Position numbers and translations under genes: made by a program
Notes under the pieces: generated by a model
What the model saw: the letters and a program-made list of their open reading frames with translations, nothing else
Told to the model about the DNA's origin: nothing
Databases searched by the model: none
In this document: positions 15,569-23,575 of the stretch, in pieces
Layout of the letters: every line of letters starts with the position of its first letter
Position numbering within the stretch: position 1 is the stretch's first letter
Assembly (NCBI GenBank): GCA_963824195.1
Contig: CAWGOJ010000001.1
Span: forward strand, 62,001 to 126,000
Length of the DNA stretch: 64,000 nucleotides
Reading direction: 5' to 3'
Origin: Bog-473 sp963824195
GTDB lineage: Bacteria; Actinomycetota; Acidimicrobiia; Acidimicrobiales; RAAP-2

Positions 15569-17710
15569 ATGAAGCTCGAGGCTGCCGACAGGCCGGCCGT
15601 GACCGCACCGGCGCCGACGACGACCGCGTTCGGTTCGTTCAGGCTGCTCCAGGTGCTGATCCTGGGGCTCACGATCGCCGGCGTCGTCATCGGGTTGCGG
15701 ATTACGGTGCCCGGCGGGATCGCGCCGGTCAACGCCGTGGCCTTCGGGGTAACGGTCGTCTGGGCGCTCGTCGGATTCGTCGACACGCACGCGCGTGACC
15801 GTGTCGGTGCCAAGGTGTCCCCCTTCCACCTCGTTGTCGCGGTGGACGCCTTCGTCGCGATGATCGCGCTCACGGCGGGCCGCCAGGCGGAGACGCTGCA
15901 CGCGTCGAGCAGCGCCCGCGACGTCGCAACCATCGCCGCCGTCATGGTCACAGCGATCTCGTTCCACTTCCTTCTCGCGTTGCCCGATGGCCGTCTGCAC
16001 GAGCCGTTCCGTCGTAGCACAGCCGTCATCGCCTATATCGCCGCGCTCGGCGTCGGGATCGGGCTGGTCGTGAACCACCAGCCCTTCACAGTGGTGGACA
16101 GTGCCATCAGCTGGGCCGTCGCCGGCGTGTTGGCGATCGCCCCGATGCGGGTCCGCTACATCACGTCCATCGGATACCACCGAGAGCGGATGGAGTGGTT
16201 CGGCATCGGGGTGACACTGGCCGCGACGCTCGCGTTGGTCGCGACGGTGCTGCACCTGCTGGTGGGCTGGCCCGGTGCCCTGGGCGCCGTCACGGCCGGC
16301 GCAACGGTACTGGTCCCGCTCGGGTTCCTCGCCGGCGAGAGCACGAGGTTGGGTCCGCACGGGAGCCGGGGGCTGGTCCAGGTGTTGGCGGTGTTCGGGT
16401 TCGTCGTCGTGGTGTCGGCGATCTACCTCGTCGTGGTCCTAGGGCTCGGACACGCACCCAAGACGACCGGTGACAAGGAGGCCTTGGCGCTCGCCATATT
16501 CGCCTCCGGCGTGGCCGCGCTGATCTTCGTCCCGGTGCGCGAGCGGTTCGTCGATTCGGCCACGCGGTTCGTCTACGGGTCGAGGGAGGCGCCCGACGAG
16601 GTCCTGCGGACCTTCGGGAGCAGGCTCACCCGGGCCATCCCGATGGACGAGTTGCTCCTGCAACTCGCGGAGTCGCTCCGCAAGACCATGAGCCTGACCA
16701 GCGCCGAGGTCTACACCGGAACCGGCGAAGTGCTGGAGCGCACGGCGTCGGTGCCCGATCTGGGCCCGGCATCTCTGGTCGTGTCACCGAGGGAGCGTCC
16801 GGTCGTGACCAGGGCGGGCGTGTCGGGGACGGCATGGGCCTCCGTCTGGCTACCGGCCCTGCTCAAGGGTCGCCAGAGCGAGCAGATCCGCGTCGCGCCG
16901 GTCAGTCATGCCGGCGAGCTGCTCGGGCTCATCGTCGTCGAGCGGACGGCGATGGCGAGCTCATTCTCCGAGGACGACGACCGCGTGCTCACCGACCTGG
17001 CGCGCCAGGTCGGGCTCGCACTGCACAACTCGCAACTCGACACGGCGCTGCAGACCACGCTCGACGAGGTGCGCAAGCAGGCCGACGCGCTGCGTGAGTC
17101 ACGGGCGAGGATCGTGGCCAGCGGAGACGCGGAGCGCCGTCGCGTCGAGCGCAACCTCCACGACGGAGCGCAGCAGCACCTCGTCGCGCTCGCGGTGAAC
17201 CTGCGCCTGGCCAGGGACATCATCGTCGATGACCAGGAAGCCGGCCTGGAGATGCTCGAGCAGCTGGCGGGCGAGGTCCAAGAGACCATCCAAGAGCTCA
17301 GGGAGCTTGCGCACGGGATCTATCCGCCGCTGCTGGTCGACAGCGGACTGGTCGAAGCGCTCCGGGCCGCGGCGAACCGGAATCCTCTCCCCGTCGACAT
17401 CGTGGCCGACGGGATCGGCCGCTACTCCTCCGAGACGGAGGCAGCCGTCTACTTCTGCTGTCTCGAGGCGCTGCAGAATGCCGCGAAGCACGCGCCCGAC
17501 GCACGGGTCGAGGTCCGGCTCTGGGAGGAGTCCGGTGGATTGCTCTTCACCGTCTCCGACAACGGACCGGGGTTCGACCCGGAGAAGGCCCAGCGTGGCC
17601 ACGGGTACGTCAACATGGCTGACCGGTTGGGTGCAATCGGCGGCACCGTGCGCTGGGACTCCGAAATAGGAAAGGGATCGCAGGTACGGGGCTCGGTGCC
17701 CCTGGTCTAG
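15569..17710 (+). CDS. NarL-type membrane sensor histidine kinase
   Basis: Protein of 713 aa from ATG 15569; a GTG at 15551 is also in frame. Residues ~25-320 hold about eight membrane helices, followed by a GAF-like region (~360-500), a HisKA_3 dimerisation segment with the phosphorylatable His in RRRVERNLHDGAQQHLVAL, and a HATPase_c domain with N box EALQNAAKHAP and G box SDNGPGFD. This class phosphorylates LuxR/NarL-type regulators. Three candidates are nearby: the cyclase fusion at 13472, the single receiver at 17722 and the regulator at 18182. The signal is unknown. It follows the ATPase by 31 bp in the same direction. Confidence 0.87.
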   Translation: MKLEAADRPAVTAPAPTTTAFGSFRLLQVLILGLTIAGVVIGLRITVPGGIAPVNAVAFGVTVVWALVGFVDTHARDRVGAKVSPFHLVVAVDAFVAMIALTAGRQAETLHASSSARDVATIAAVMVTAISFHFLLALPDGRLHEPFRRSTAVIAYIAALGVGIGLVVNHQPFTVVDSAISWAVAGVLAIAPMRVRYITSIGYHRERMEWFGIGVTLAATLALVATVLHLLVGWPGALGAVTAGATVLVPLGFLAGESTRLGPHGSRGLVQVLAVFGFVVVVSAIYLVVVLGLGHAPKTTGDKEALALAIFASGVAALIFVPVRERFVDSATRFVYGSREAPDEVLRTFGSRLTRAIPMDELLLQLAESLRKTMSLTSAEVYTGTGEVLERTASVPDLGPASLVVSPRERPVVTRAGVSGTAWASVWLPALLKGRQSEQIRVAPVSHAGELLGLIVVERTAMASSFSEDDDRVLTDLARQVGLALHNSQLDTALQTTLDEVRKQADALRESRARIVASGDAERRRVERNLHDGAQQHLVALAVNLRLARDIIVDDQEAGLEMLEQLAGEVQETIQELRELAHGIYPPLLVDSGLVEALRAAANRNPLPVDIVADGIGRYSSETEAAVYFCCLEALQNAAKHAPDARVEVRLWEESGGLLFTVSDNGPGFDPEKAQRGHGYVNMADRLGAIGGTVRWDSEIGKGSQVRGSVPLV

Positions 17711-17721
17711 GGACAGACAGG

Positions 17722-18114
17722 TCAGGCCGAGACGAACTCCTGCGCGTCGCGCGCCTCCCACAACCGGCGGAGGGTGTCCGCGCCAAGGTTTTCCTTGTTG
17801 AGGTAGGCGCGTGCTCCACTGGTGGCCACCTCGGGTGGCAGGTCACCGGCGTCATAGGTCGAGCAGAGGATCACCACGACGTCGGGATGGCGGGACACCA
17901 ATGTGCGGGTGGCCTCGATCCCGTTCATCTCGGGCATGTTGATGTCCATGAGGACCAGGGCGGGGTTGAGCTCTTCTGCGAGGGAGACCGCCTCGTTCCC
18001 GTTCGCGGCCTCGCCCACCAGCTCGAACTCGCTGGCCCGCTTGAGCACGGCCTTCATGGCGGCCCGAAACGGCGCCTGGTCGTCGACGATGAGGACGGGG
18101 AGCCGCTCGCTCAT
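17722..18114 (-). CDS. Stand-alone response-regulator receiver domain
   Basis: Protein of 130 aa, a single receiver domain with acidic pair D11/D12, phospho-acceptor Asp57 in VLMDINMPEMNG, a Thr/Ser switch in ILCSTYDAGD and Lys in YLNKENL. There is no output domain; the C terminus ends soon after the last helix. The ATG at 18114 is chosen because MSERLPVLIVDDQ is the normal receiver start and the frame upstream has poor codon use. It converges on the histidine kinase with 11 bp between stops, so it may act as a phosphate sink or a partner-binding regulator in the same system. Confidence 0.83.
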   Translation of the reverse strand: MSERLPVLIVDDQAPFRAAMKAVLKRASEFELVGEAANGNEAVSLAEELNPALVLMDINMPEMNGIEATRTLVSRHPDVVVILCSTYDAGDLPPEVATSGARAYLNKENLGADTLRRLWEARDAQEFVSA

Positions 18115-18181
18115 GTGACCATTCTCGCACGGGGACGGTCGTGGCGACCGTGGTGGTGGCACGTATTTCCGAGTGGTGGTG

Positions 18182-18856
18182 TCACCCTCCCCCGGGGTCG
18201 CTCAGATAGACGAGGACCGCCTTGACACGCCGGTTGACGTCGCGCTCCTCGGTCAGGCCCAGCTTGGAGAAGATCGAGTTGGTGTGCTTCTCGACCGCCC
18301 GCTCGGACACCTGCAGGGAGGACGCGATGGCCGCGTTGCTCTTCCCCTTCGCCATTTCGCCGAGGATCTCGGACTCCCTGGGGGTCAGCCACGAGAGGTC
18401 GGACTTCCGGCGCGACGACTTGGCCTCGATGAGCTCGTCAACGATCTGCGGGTCGATCACGGAGCCGCCCTGGGCGACGGTACGGATGGCTTGCGCGAGC
18501 TCGTCGGCTCCGGCGACCTGCTCCTTCAGCAGGTAGCCCCGCCCGGCTGACCCGGTTTCCAGGAGCGCCAGCGCGTAGGAGGGCGTCTTGTACTGGCTGA
18601 GGACCACGACGCCCACGTCGGGTTTGTGCTCCCGCAGCCACGAGGCGGCCTGGATCCCCTCGTCGGTCCCGGTGGGCGGCATGCGGATGTCGGTGACGAC
18701 GACCTGCGGGGACGCTTCCTCTATGAGCTCCAGGAGCTGTGGCAGGTCGGCCGCCCGGCCGACCAGCTCGAAGTCCGACTCGCCGTCGATGATGCGCGAG
18801 ATGCCCTCCCTGAGGAGAGCGTTGTCCTCCGCCAGTGCCACCCGGATGGTCGCCAT
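18182..18856 (-). CDS. LuxR/NarL-family response regulator
   Basis: Protein of 224 aa. A receiver domain (acidic E10/D11, phospho-acceptor Asp56 in VTDIRMPP) is followed by an intact LuxR helix-turn-helix: LTPRESEILGEMAKGKSNAA then VSERAVEKHTNSIFSKL. It should bind DNA as a phosphorylated dimer. Its receiver is closely similar to the one in the cyclase fusion at 13472, including the inserted loop after MPP, so the two arose by duplication. It is divergent from the permease at 19020 across a 163-bp gap and is a natural candidate to control it. Confidence 0.88.
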   Translation of the reverse strand: MATIRVALAEDNALLREGISRIIDGESDFELVGRAADLPQLLELIEEASPQVVVTDIRMPPTGTDEGIQAASWLREHKPDVGVVVLSQYKTPSYALALLETGSAGRGYLLKEQVAGADELAQAIRTVAQGGSVIDPQIVDELIEAKSSRRKSDLSWLTPRESEILGEMAKGKSNAAIASSLQVSERAVEKHTNSIFSKLGLTEERDVNRRVKAVLVYLSDPGGG

Positions 18857-19019
18857 GCCAAGCGTACGGTAGCGCGCCGGGCCGATGTGCCCTGGTCGCA
18901 GGTACGGGGGCCGTGGTGCTGGCACCCCTCGGCGTGGCGAGGTGGCACCCTTGGTGGGTCCCGGCCGCTTGTCCAGACTGCATACCGGTGAGGGAGGCCG
19001 TCGCGGGAGAATCGGAACC

Positions 19020-21599
19020 GTGATCGAGCAGCGGCTCGCCGTCGCGCGGTACCGAACGAGGGCCACGTTCCGGCACCGCTGGGGCAGCTACGTCTCCCTG
19101 ATCGTCCTGGTCGCCCTCATCGGCGGCCTCGGCCTGGGCAGCCTGGCGGCGGCCCGACGCACGCAGTCGTCCTTCTCCACCTTTCTGGCCTCGACGAACC
19201 CGTCAGACCTCACCGTGTCCGTCTACGGCGGGGGTGTGAGCGCGGCGAACCCCGACTACGACCCTGCCCTCACCACGGCGATCGCCCGGCTTCCCGGCGT
19301 GCGCCACGTGGCGGCTGCGTTCGAATTGACCGGCGCGCCGCTGACCGCCGATGGGTCGCCGAGGCTCCGCGTCATGGGCGAGGCGTATCCCGTGGCCAGC
19401 GTCAACGGCCTGCTCTTCACGCAGGACCGTGTCGCGGTCACCGCGGGCCACATGGCGTCCCCGGACCGGCCCGATCAGATCGTGATGGCACCGCTGGTCG
19501 CCAAGCAATTCGGGTTCCACGTCGGCCAGGTGATCCCGTACGGGTTCTACTCGGACGCCCAGCAGAACCTACCTGGCTTCGGGACGAGCGCCGTGCCGCC
19601 GGCGCTGCGCGCCAATCTGAAGTTGGTCGGGCTGGCGACGTTGAACTCGGAGATCGTGGAAGACGACGTCGACACACTGCCCACGCTGATCCCGCTGTCG
19701 CCGGCGTTCACCCGGGAGGTGCTCGCTCGGAAGGGGGAGCAGTTCTCCGGCGCCCTCATTTTCGGGATCCAGACGAAAGGTGGTGTCGCCACGGTGCCGG
19801 CCGTCGAGCGCGCGGTCGCGGCGCTCATCCCGCCCGGGGTCATCTCAACGGACCATGCGTTGTCGCCGGTCGTGGACAAAGCGGATCGCTCGCTGAAGCC
19901 GATCTCCATCGCACTCGGCGTGTTCGGCGCCGTGTCGCTCCTGGCGGCGCTTCTGATCGCGGCCCAGTTGATCTCGCGCCGGTTCCGGACCGACGGCGGA
20001 GACCTCCAGATCCTCCGGGCCCTCGGCGCCGGACCCTCGGATACCATGTTCGACCATCTCATCGGCATGGAGGTGTCGATCCTGATCGGATCGTTGCTGG
20101 CCGTTGCCGTTGCCGTCGCATTGTCACCGCTGGCGCCGCTCGGACCTGTGCGCCCCGTGTACCCATCCGGAGGGTTCTCCTTCGACTGGACGGTTCTCGG
20201 CTTCGGCGCGGTGGCCCTGGTCGTGCTGCTCAGCACGACAGCGGCGCTGCTGGCGTATGCAACGGCGCCGCACCGCACCGCACTCCGTCCCCGCATCCGG
20301 TCGACATCGGGCGCACGGGTCGTGGCGTCGCTGGCGCGGGCGGGGTTGCCGGCCCCCGGCGTCGTGGGGGCGCGCATGGCCCTGGAACCGGGCGAGGGCC
20401 GCAGCGCCGTGCCGGTACGCTCGGCGCTGCTGGGCTCCGTTCTCGCCGTCGCGCTCGTGGTGACGACGCTGACCTTCGGGAACAGCCTCCAGACTCTGGT
20501 GTCCAGCCCGGCGCTGTACGGGTGGAACTGGACGTACATTCTCAACCCGGTCGGAGCGGGCAGTGGCAACGTGCCGCACGTCGCCTTCTCCTTGCTGAAG
20601 CACGACCGGTACGTCGCTGCCTACAGCGGCGCCTCGTTCAACAGCGTCGAGATCGACGGTCAGGACGTGCCATTCCTCGTGGAAGACGTCGGCGCGGACG
20701 TCGTGCCGCCCATTCTGAGCGGCCATGGTGTCGACGCGGCGAAGCAGATCGTCCTGGGTGCAGCCACGATGGCGCAGCTGCACAAGCATCTGGGTCAGCA
20801 CGTCACCGTGACCTATGGAGCGCCGGCGGACGCGCCGATCTACCTTCCGCCCACGCGGCTGCTGATCGTCGGCACGGCGACGTTCCCCGCCATCGGGTTC
20901 GCCAGCACGGTCTCCGACCACACTTCAATGGGGAGCGGTGCGTATTTCTCCTTCCAGATGTTCCCCAAGCGGTTCGACGCGGCTATCAACAGTGGCCCCG
21001 ATCCCGCGCTGGACGGGCCGAATCTGGCGCTCGTCCGGATCCGCCAGGGTGCGCCATCGGTCGCGGCCCTGGCCAGCCTGCGGCACATCGCGGGGGCGGC
21101 CAACAAGGTCTACGCCGCTGCGGAGGGCGGGCCAGGGGGCAACCAGCTCGCGGTCCAGGGCGTGCAGCGCCCGGCCGAGATCGTCAACTACAAGACGATC
21201 GGGCTCACGCCGACCTTCCTGGTCTCAGGCCTGGCGCTGGGGGCCATCGTCGCGCTCGCGCTGACTCTGCTCGCCTCGGTGCGCCAGCGCCGCCGCGACC
21301 TGGCCTTGCTCAAGACCATCGGATTCGTCCGGCGACAGTTGGCCGCCGCCGTGGCGTGGCAGGCGACCGTGGCCGCCGTCGTCGGGATGGTGGTGGGGAT
21401 CCCGCTCGGCCTTGTCACAGGCCGGTGGCTGTGGGACCTCTTCGCGCGCCAGATCTACGCCGTTCCGTATCCGACGGTCTCGGTGGTGTCGGTCATCTTG
21501 GTCGCGCTCGGCACGTTGGTGCTCGCCAACGTGGTCGCGGCCGTGCCCGCCCGGAACGCGGCGCGCACGCCGACGGCACTCATGTTGCGGTCGGAGTAG
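19020..21599 (+). CDS. FtsX/MacB-type ABC transporter permease
   Basis: Protein of 859 aa from GTG 19020, with GGGAGAA a few bases upstream. Topology matches the paralogue at 7524: one N-terminal helix (SLIVLVALIGGLGLGSLAAA), a large external domain, three helices in the middle, a second external domain and three C-terminal helices ending ARTPTALMLRSE. Shared segments with 7524 include ALYGWNWTY, SPLAPLGPVRP and GRSAVPVRSA. It probably works with the ATPase at 14827. The 3' end overlaps the convergent alpha/beta hydrolase gene by 20 bp. Confidence 0.86.
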   Translation: MIEQRLAVARYRTRATFRHRWGSYVSLIVLVALIGGLGLGSLAAARRTQSSFSTFLASTNPSDLTVSVYGGGVSAANPDYDPALTTAIARLPGVRHVAAAFELTGAPLTADGSPRLRVMGEAYPVASVNGLLFTQDRVAVTAGHMASPDRPDQIVMAPLVAKQFGFHVGQVIPYGFYSDAQQNLPGFGTSAVPPALRANLKLVGLATLNSEIVEDDVDTLPTLIPLSPAFTREVLARKGEQFSGALIFGIQTKGGVATVPAVERAVAALIPPGVISTDHALSPVVDKADRSLKPISIALGVFGAVSLLAALLIAAQLISRRFRTDGGDLQILRALGAGPSDTMFDHLIGMEVSILIGSLLAVAVAVALSPLAPLGPVRPVYPSGGFSFDWTVLGFGAVALVVLLSTTAALLAYATAPHRTALRPRIRSTSGARVVASLARAGLPAPGVVGARMALEPGEGRSAVPVRSALLGSVLAVALVVTTLTFGNSLQTLVSSPALYGWNWTYILNPVGAGSGNVPHVAFSLLKHDRYVAAYSGASFNSVEIDGQDVPFLVEDVGADVVPPILSGHGVDAAKQIVLGAATMAQLHKHLGQHVTVTYGAPADAPIYLPPTRLLIVGTATFPAIGFASTVSDHTSMGSGAYFSFQMFPKRFDAAINSGPDPALDGPNLALVRIRQGAPSVAALASLRHIAGAANKVYAAAEGGPGGNQLAVQGVQRPAEIVNYKTIGLTPTFLVSGLALGAIVALALTLLASVRQRRRDLALLKTIGFVRRQLAAAVAWQATVAAVVGMVVGIPLGLVTGRWLWDLFARQIYAVPYPTVSVVSVILVALGTLVLANVVAAVPARNAARTPTALMLRSE

Positions 21600-22518
21600 G
21601 TCCCATCCGGTACGAGTGCAGACCTACCGACTCGACGCCGTCTTCGACGAAGGCGACGACCTCCCGTACCCACACCGCGACCCCGTCAGGGTTGCTCCGA
21701 ATGACCCAGTGCCCGGCGTCCACGGGCCGGCGCCACATGAGCGACGTCCACTCCTCCAGTCCATCGAGCAGCGCCGGGGTCACGTACCGGTCCCGCATGG
21801 GGACGATCAGCTGTACCGGCACGTCGGTGTGTCCGGCAACCGGTCGGCGCCGGCCGTAGACGTTGGCCCGGTAGAGCTCCACACCGTGGGAGAAGTCCGT
21901 GCCGAACGTAGGGGCCGGCCAGTGCCCGTCGGTCTGGGCGTGCTCGATCCTGTGCAACGCGGCGGCCCACAGGTTGGCGGCCCGGCTGCTGCGAGTCATC
22001 AGCTCGGGCAGCAGTGGAAGCCGGAAGTACGCGATGTACCAGGAGTGCAGCGCCTGGCTGAGCACCTGCCGGAGATCATGCGGACTGAGAGAGCTGTGAC
22101 GCCGTAGCCACAGTGCGGCATGGTCCAGCGGGGGTCCCGAAATGGAGGTGAAGCTGGCGAAACGTTCCGCCAAGCCCTCCGAGGTGACGGCCTCCCATCC
22201 CTGAATCGAACCCCAGTCATGGGCGACGAGGTGGACCGGCGCGTCCGGGCTGGTCTGATCGACCACGGCGGCGAGATCTTCAATGAGAACGGCCAGCGCG
22301 TAGCCGGCCCTGCCCGTCGGAGTGTCGGACCGTCCGGCACCTCGCACGTCGTACGAGACGACGTGCAGGTCCGAGGCGAGGCGGTCGGCCAAGGGGCCCC
22401 AGACGGCGCTCGTATCGGGGAAGCCGTGGACGAGCACAATCGTGGGCCGACCACGCTCGCCGTGCTCGGTGACGGACAGGGACAGCCCGGCGCCGCGGAC
22501 TCGCGCCTGGATCACCAT
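21580..22518 (-). CDS. Alpha/beta hydrolase, epoxide hydrolase/haloalkane dehalogenase-like
   Basis: Protein of 312 aa. An oxyanion-hole segment VLVHGFPDTS and a nucleophile elbow LVAHDWGSIQG with Asp in place of Ser point to the epoxide hydrolase and dehalogenase branch. A candidate acid lies in VPMRDRYVTP and the catalytic His in VDAGHWVIRSNP. Residues ~150-230 form the cap domain. The N-terminal half resembles the hydrolase part of EphD-type proteins, but no dehydrogenase domain is attached. It is a single gene, convergent with the permease. Confidence 0.82.
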   Translation of the reverse strand: MVIQARVRGAGLSLSVTEHGERGRPTIVLVHGFPDTSAVWGPLADRLASDLHVVSYDVRGAGRSDTPTGRAGYALAVLIEDLAAVVDQTSPDAPVHLVAHDWGSIQGWEAVTSEGLAERFASFTSISGPPLDHAALWLRRHSSLSPHDLRQVLSQALHSWYIAYFRLPLLPELMTRSSRAANLWAAALHRIEHAQTDGHWPAPTFGTDFSHGVELYRANVYGRRRPVAGHTDVPVQLIVPMRDRYVTPALLDGLEEWTSLMWRRPVDAGHWVIRSNPDGVAVWVREVVAFVEDGVESVGLHSYRMGPTPTAT

Positions 22519-22560
22519 GGAGCAGAGTCAACCATGGTGCGTTAGACGCGTCGAACTTTC

Positions 22561-22576
22561 GCGACAGGATTGTCGC
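22561..22576 (-). terminator. Possible hairpin terminator after Thr-rich protein gene
   Basis: GCGACA-GGAT-TGTCGC is a perfect 6-bp stem with a four-base loop, about 50 bp past the stop of the leftward gene at 22626. No T-tract follows, so it could instead be a regulatory hairpin upstream of the gene at 22518. Confidence 0.3.
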
Positions 22577-22625
22577 AGAGTGGTTCCGAAGCCAGGGCTA
22601 CCGGGCCGAGGGCTACCGGTGCCCG

Positions 22626-23402
22626 CTACCGGGGCGGGGTGATCGCCGCCTTCAACTGCTCGAGCGCGGCGGCCAGTTCGGCGGCGCGGTTCCGGCGGGC
22701 CGCGTCGGCGGAGGCCAGCTGCTCGCCCGTCGGGTGCTCGCCCCCGGAGCGCATGAGGTGGTCGGCCTCGACCGCGAACGCGAGGCCGCGCAGGCTCTCC
22801 GCGGCGCGCGTGGTCAGCCCGTTGCTCGCCTCGTCGGGGGCAGTGGCCGCGGCCCGCTCGAGGCCCGTGACGGCCTCGTCGACCTGCACGCCGACGCTGG
22901 CCCGGCGCTGCTGGTCGTCCGCGTCGGTCTGGGACAGGACGAGGTCACGGGCGAGCTCGGCGGCCGCCACGGCGGGCCCCACAGAGCGCTGCCAGTCGGC
23001 CTCACGCCCCTGCCGGCGGGTGCGGGCGATCAGCAGGGCCACCAGGACCGCCGCCAGCACGATGACCACGGCCAGGAGAACCCAGCCCCACGCTGTCGAG
23101 CTCGACGACGTCGTTGCCGCCGCCGTGGTGGTGGTCGTCGACGGGTGCGTCGTGGTCGTGGACGGGCGCACCCGTGTCGTGGTCGTGGCCGGAACGGTCG
23201 TGGTCGTGGCCGGAACGGTCGTTGTCGTCGTCGGCGCCGTCGTCGTCGTGGCCGGAACGGTCGTAGTCGTGGTGGCGGGCACCGACGTCGTGGTCGTGGT
23301 GTCCTGCGCCGAGGCGCTGCTCGCCAACAGGCCGAGCACGATCGGTGCCGAGGTGATCGCGACCACGAATACCCTTGCGAGCCTGTGAGTCCTCGGATGC
23401 AT
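22626..23402 (-). CDS. Membrane-anchored protein with Thr-rich extracellular stalk
   Basis: Protein of 258 aa. A signal peptide (VFVVAITSAPIVLGLLASSASA) is followed by about 65 residues built of TTTTVPATTTT-type repeats, then a membrane helix near residues 105-127 (WVLLAVVIVLAAVLVALLI) with basic residues after it, and a ~130-residue helical cytoplasmic domain rich in Ala and Glu. Thus a stalk outside, one helix, and an inside domain. The function is unknown. Similar stalks are common in Acidimicrobiia. The repeats create GTCGTGG-type repetitive DNA at 23110-23300. Confidence 0.75.
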   Translation of the reverse strand: MHPRTHRLARVFVVAITSAPIVLGLLASSASAQDTTTTTSVPATTTTTVPATTTTAPTTTTTVPATTTTVPATTTTRVRPSTTTTHPSTTTTTAAATTSSSSTAWGWVLLAVVIVLAAVLVALLIARTRRQGREADWQRSVGPAVAAAELARDLVLSQTDADDQQRRASVGVQVDEAVTGLERAAATAPDEASNGLTTRAAESLRGLAFAVEADHLMRSGGEHPTGEQLASADAARRNRAAELAAALEQLKAAITPPR

Positions 23403-23575
23403 GGGGGCAGCCTAGGGACACCGTTTGGCCCGGACGGGGACCGTGAGGCTCTTGGCCCGATCACCCCTGTTCGGGACTATCGCCCCGGGCCTGGGCAGAC
23501 GTAGATTGGCAGGGTGCGACAACTCGGGTTGGGGCGAGGCGGCCGGTTGCTGCGCTCCGAGAGGGGGGCCGCCCG

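Noticed and set aside
23110..23300. CRISPR-like or minisatellite repeats
   Set aside because: The repeats encode TTTTVPA-type stalk residues in frame; there are no regular unique spacers and no cas genes.
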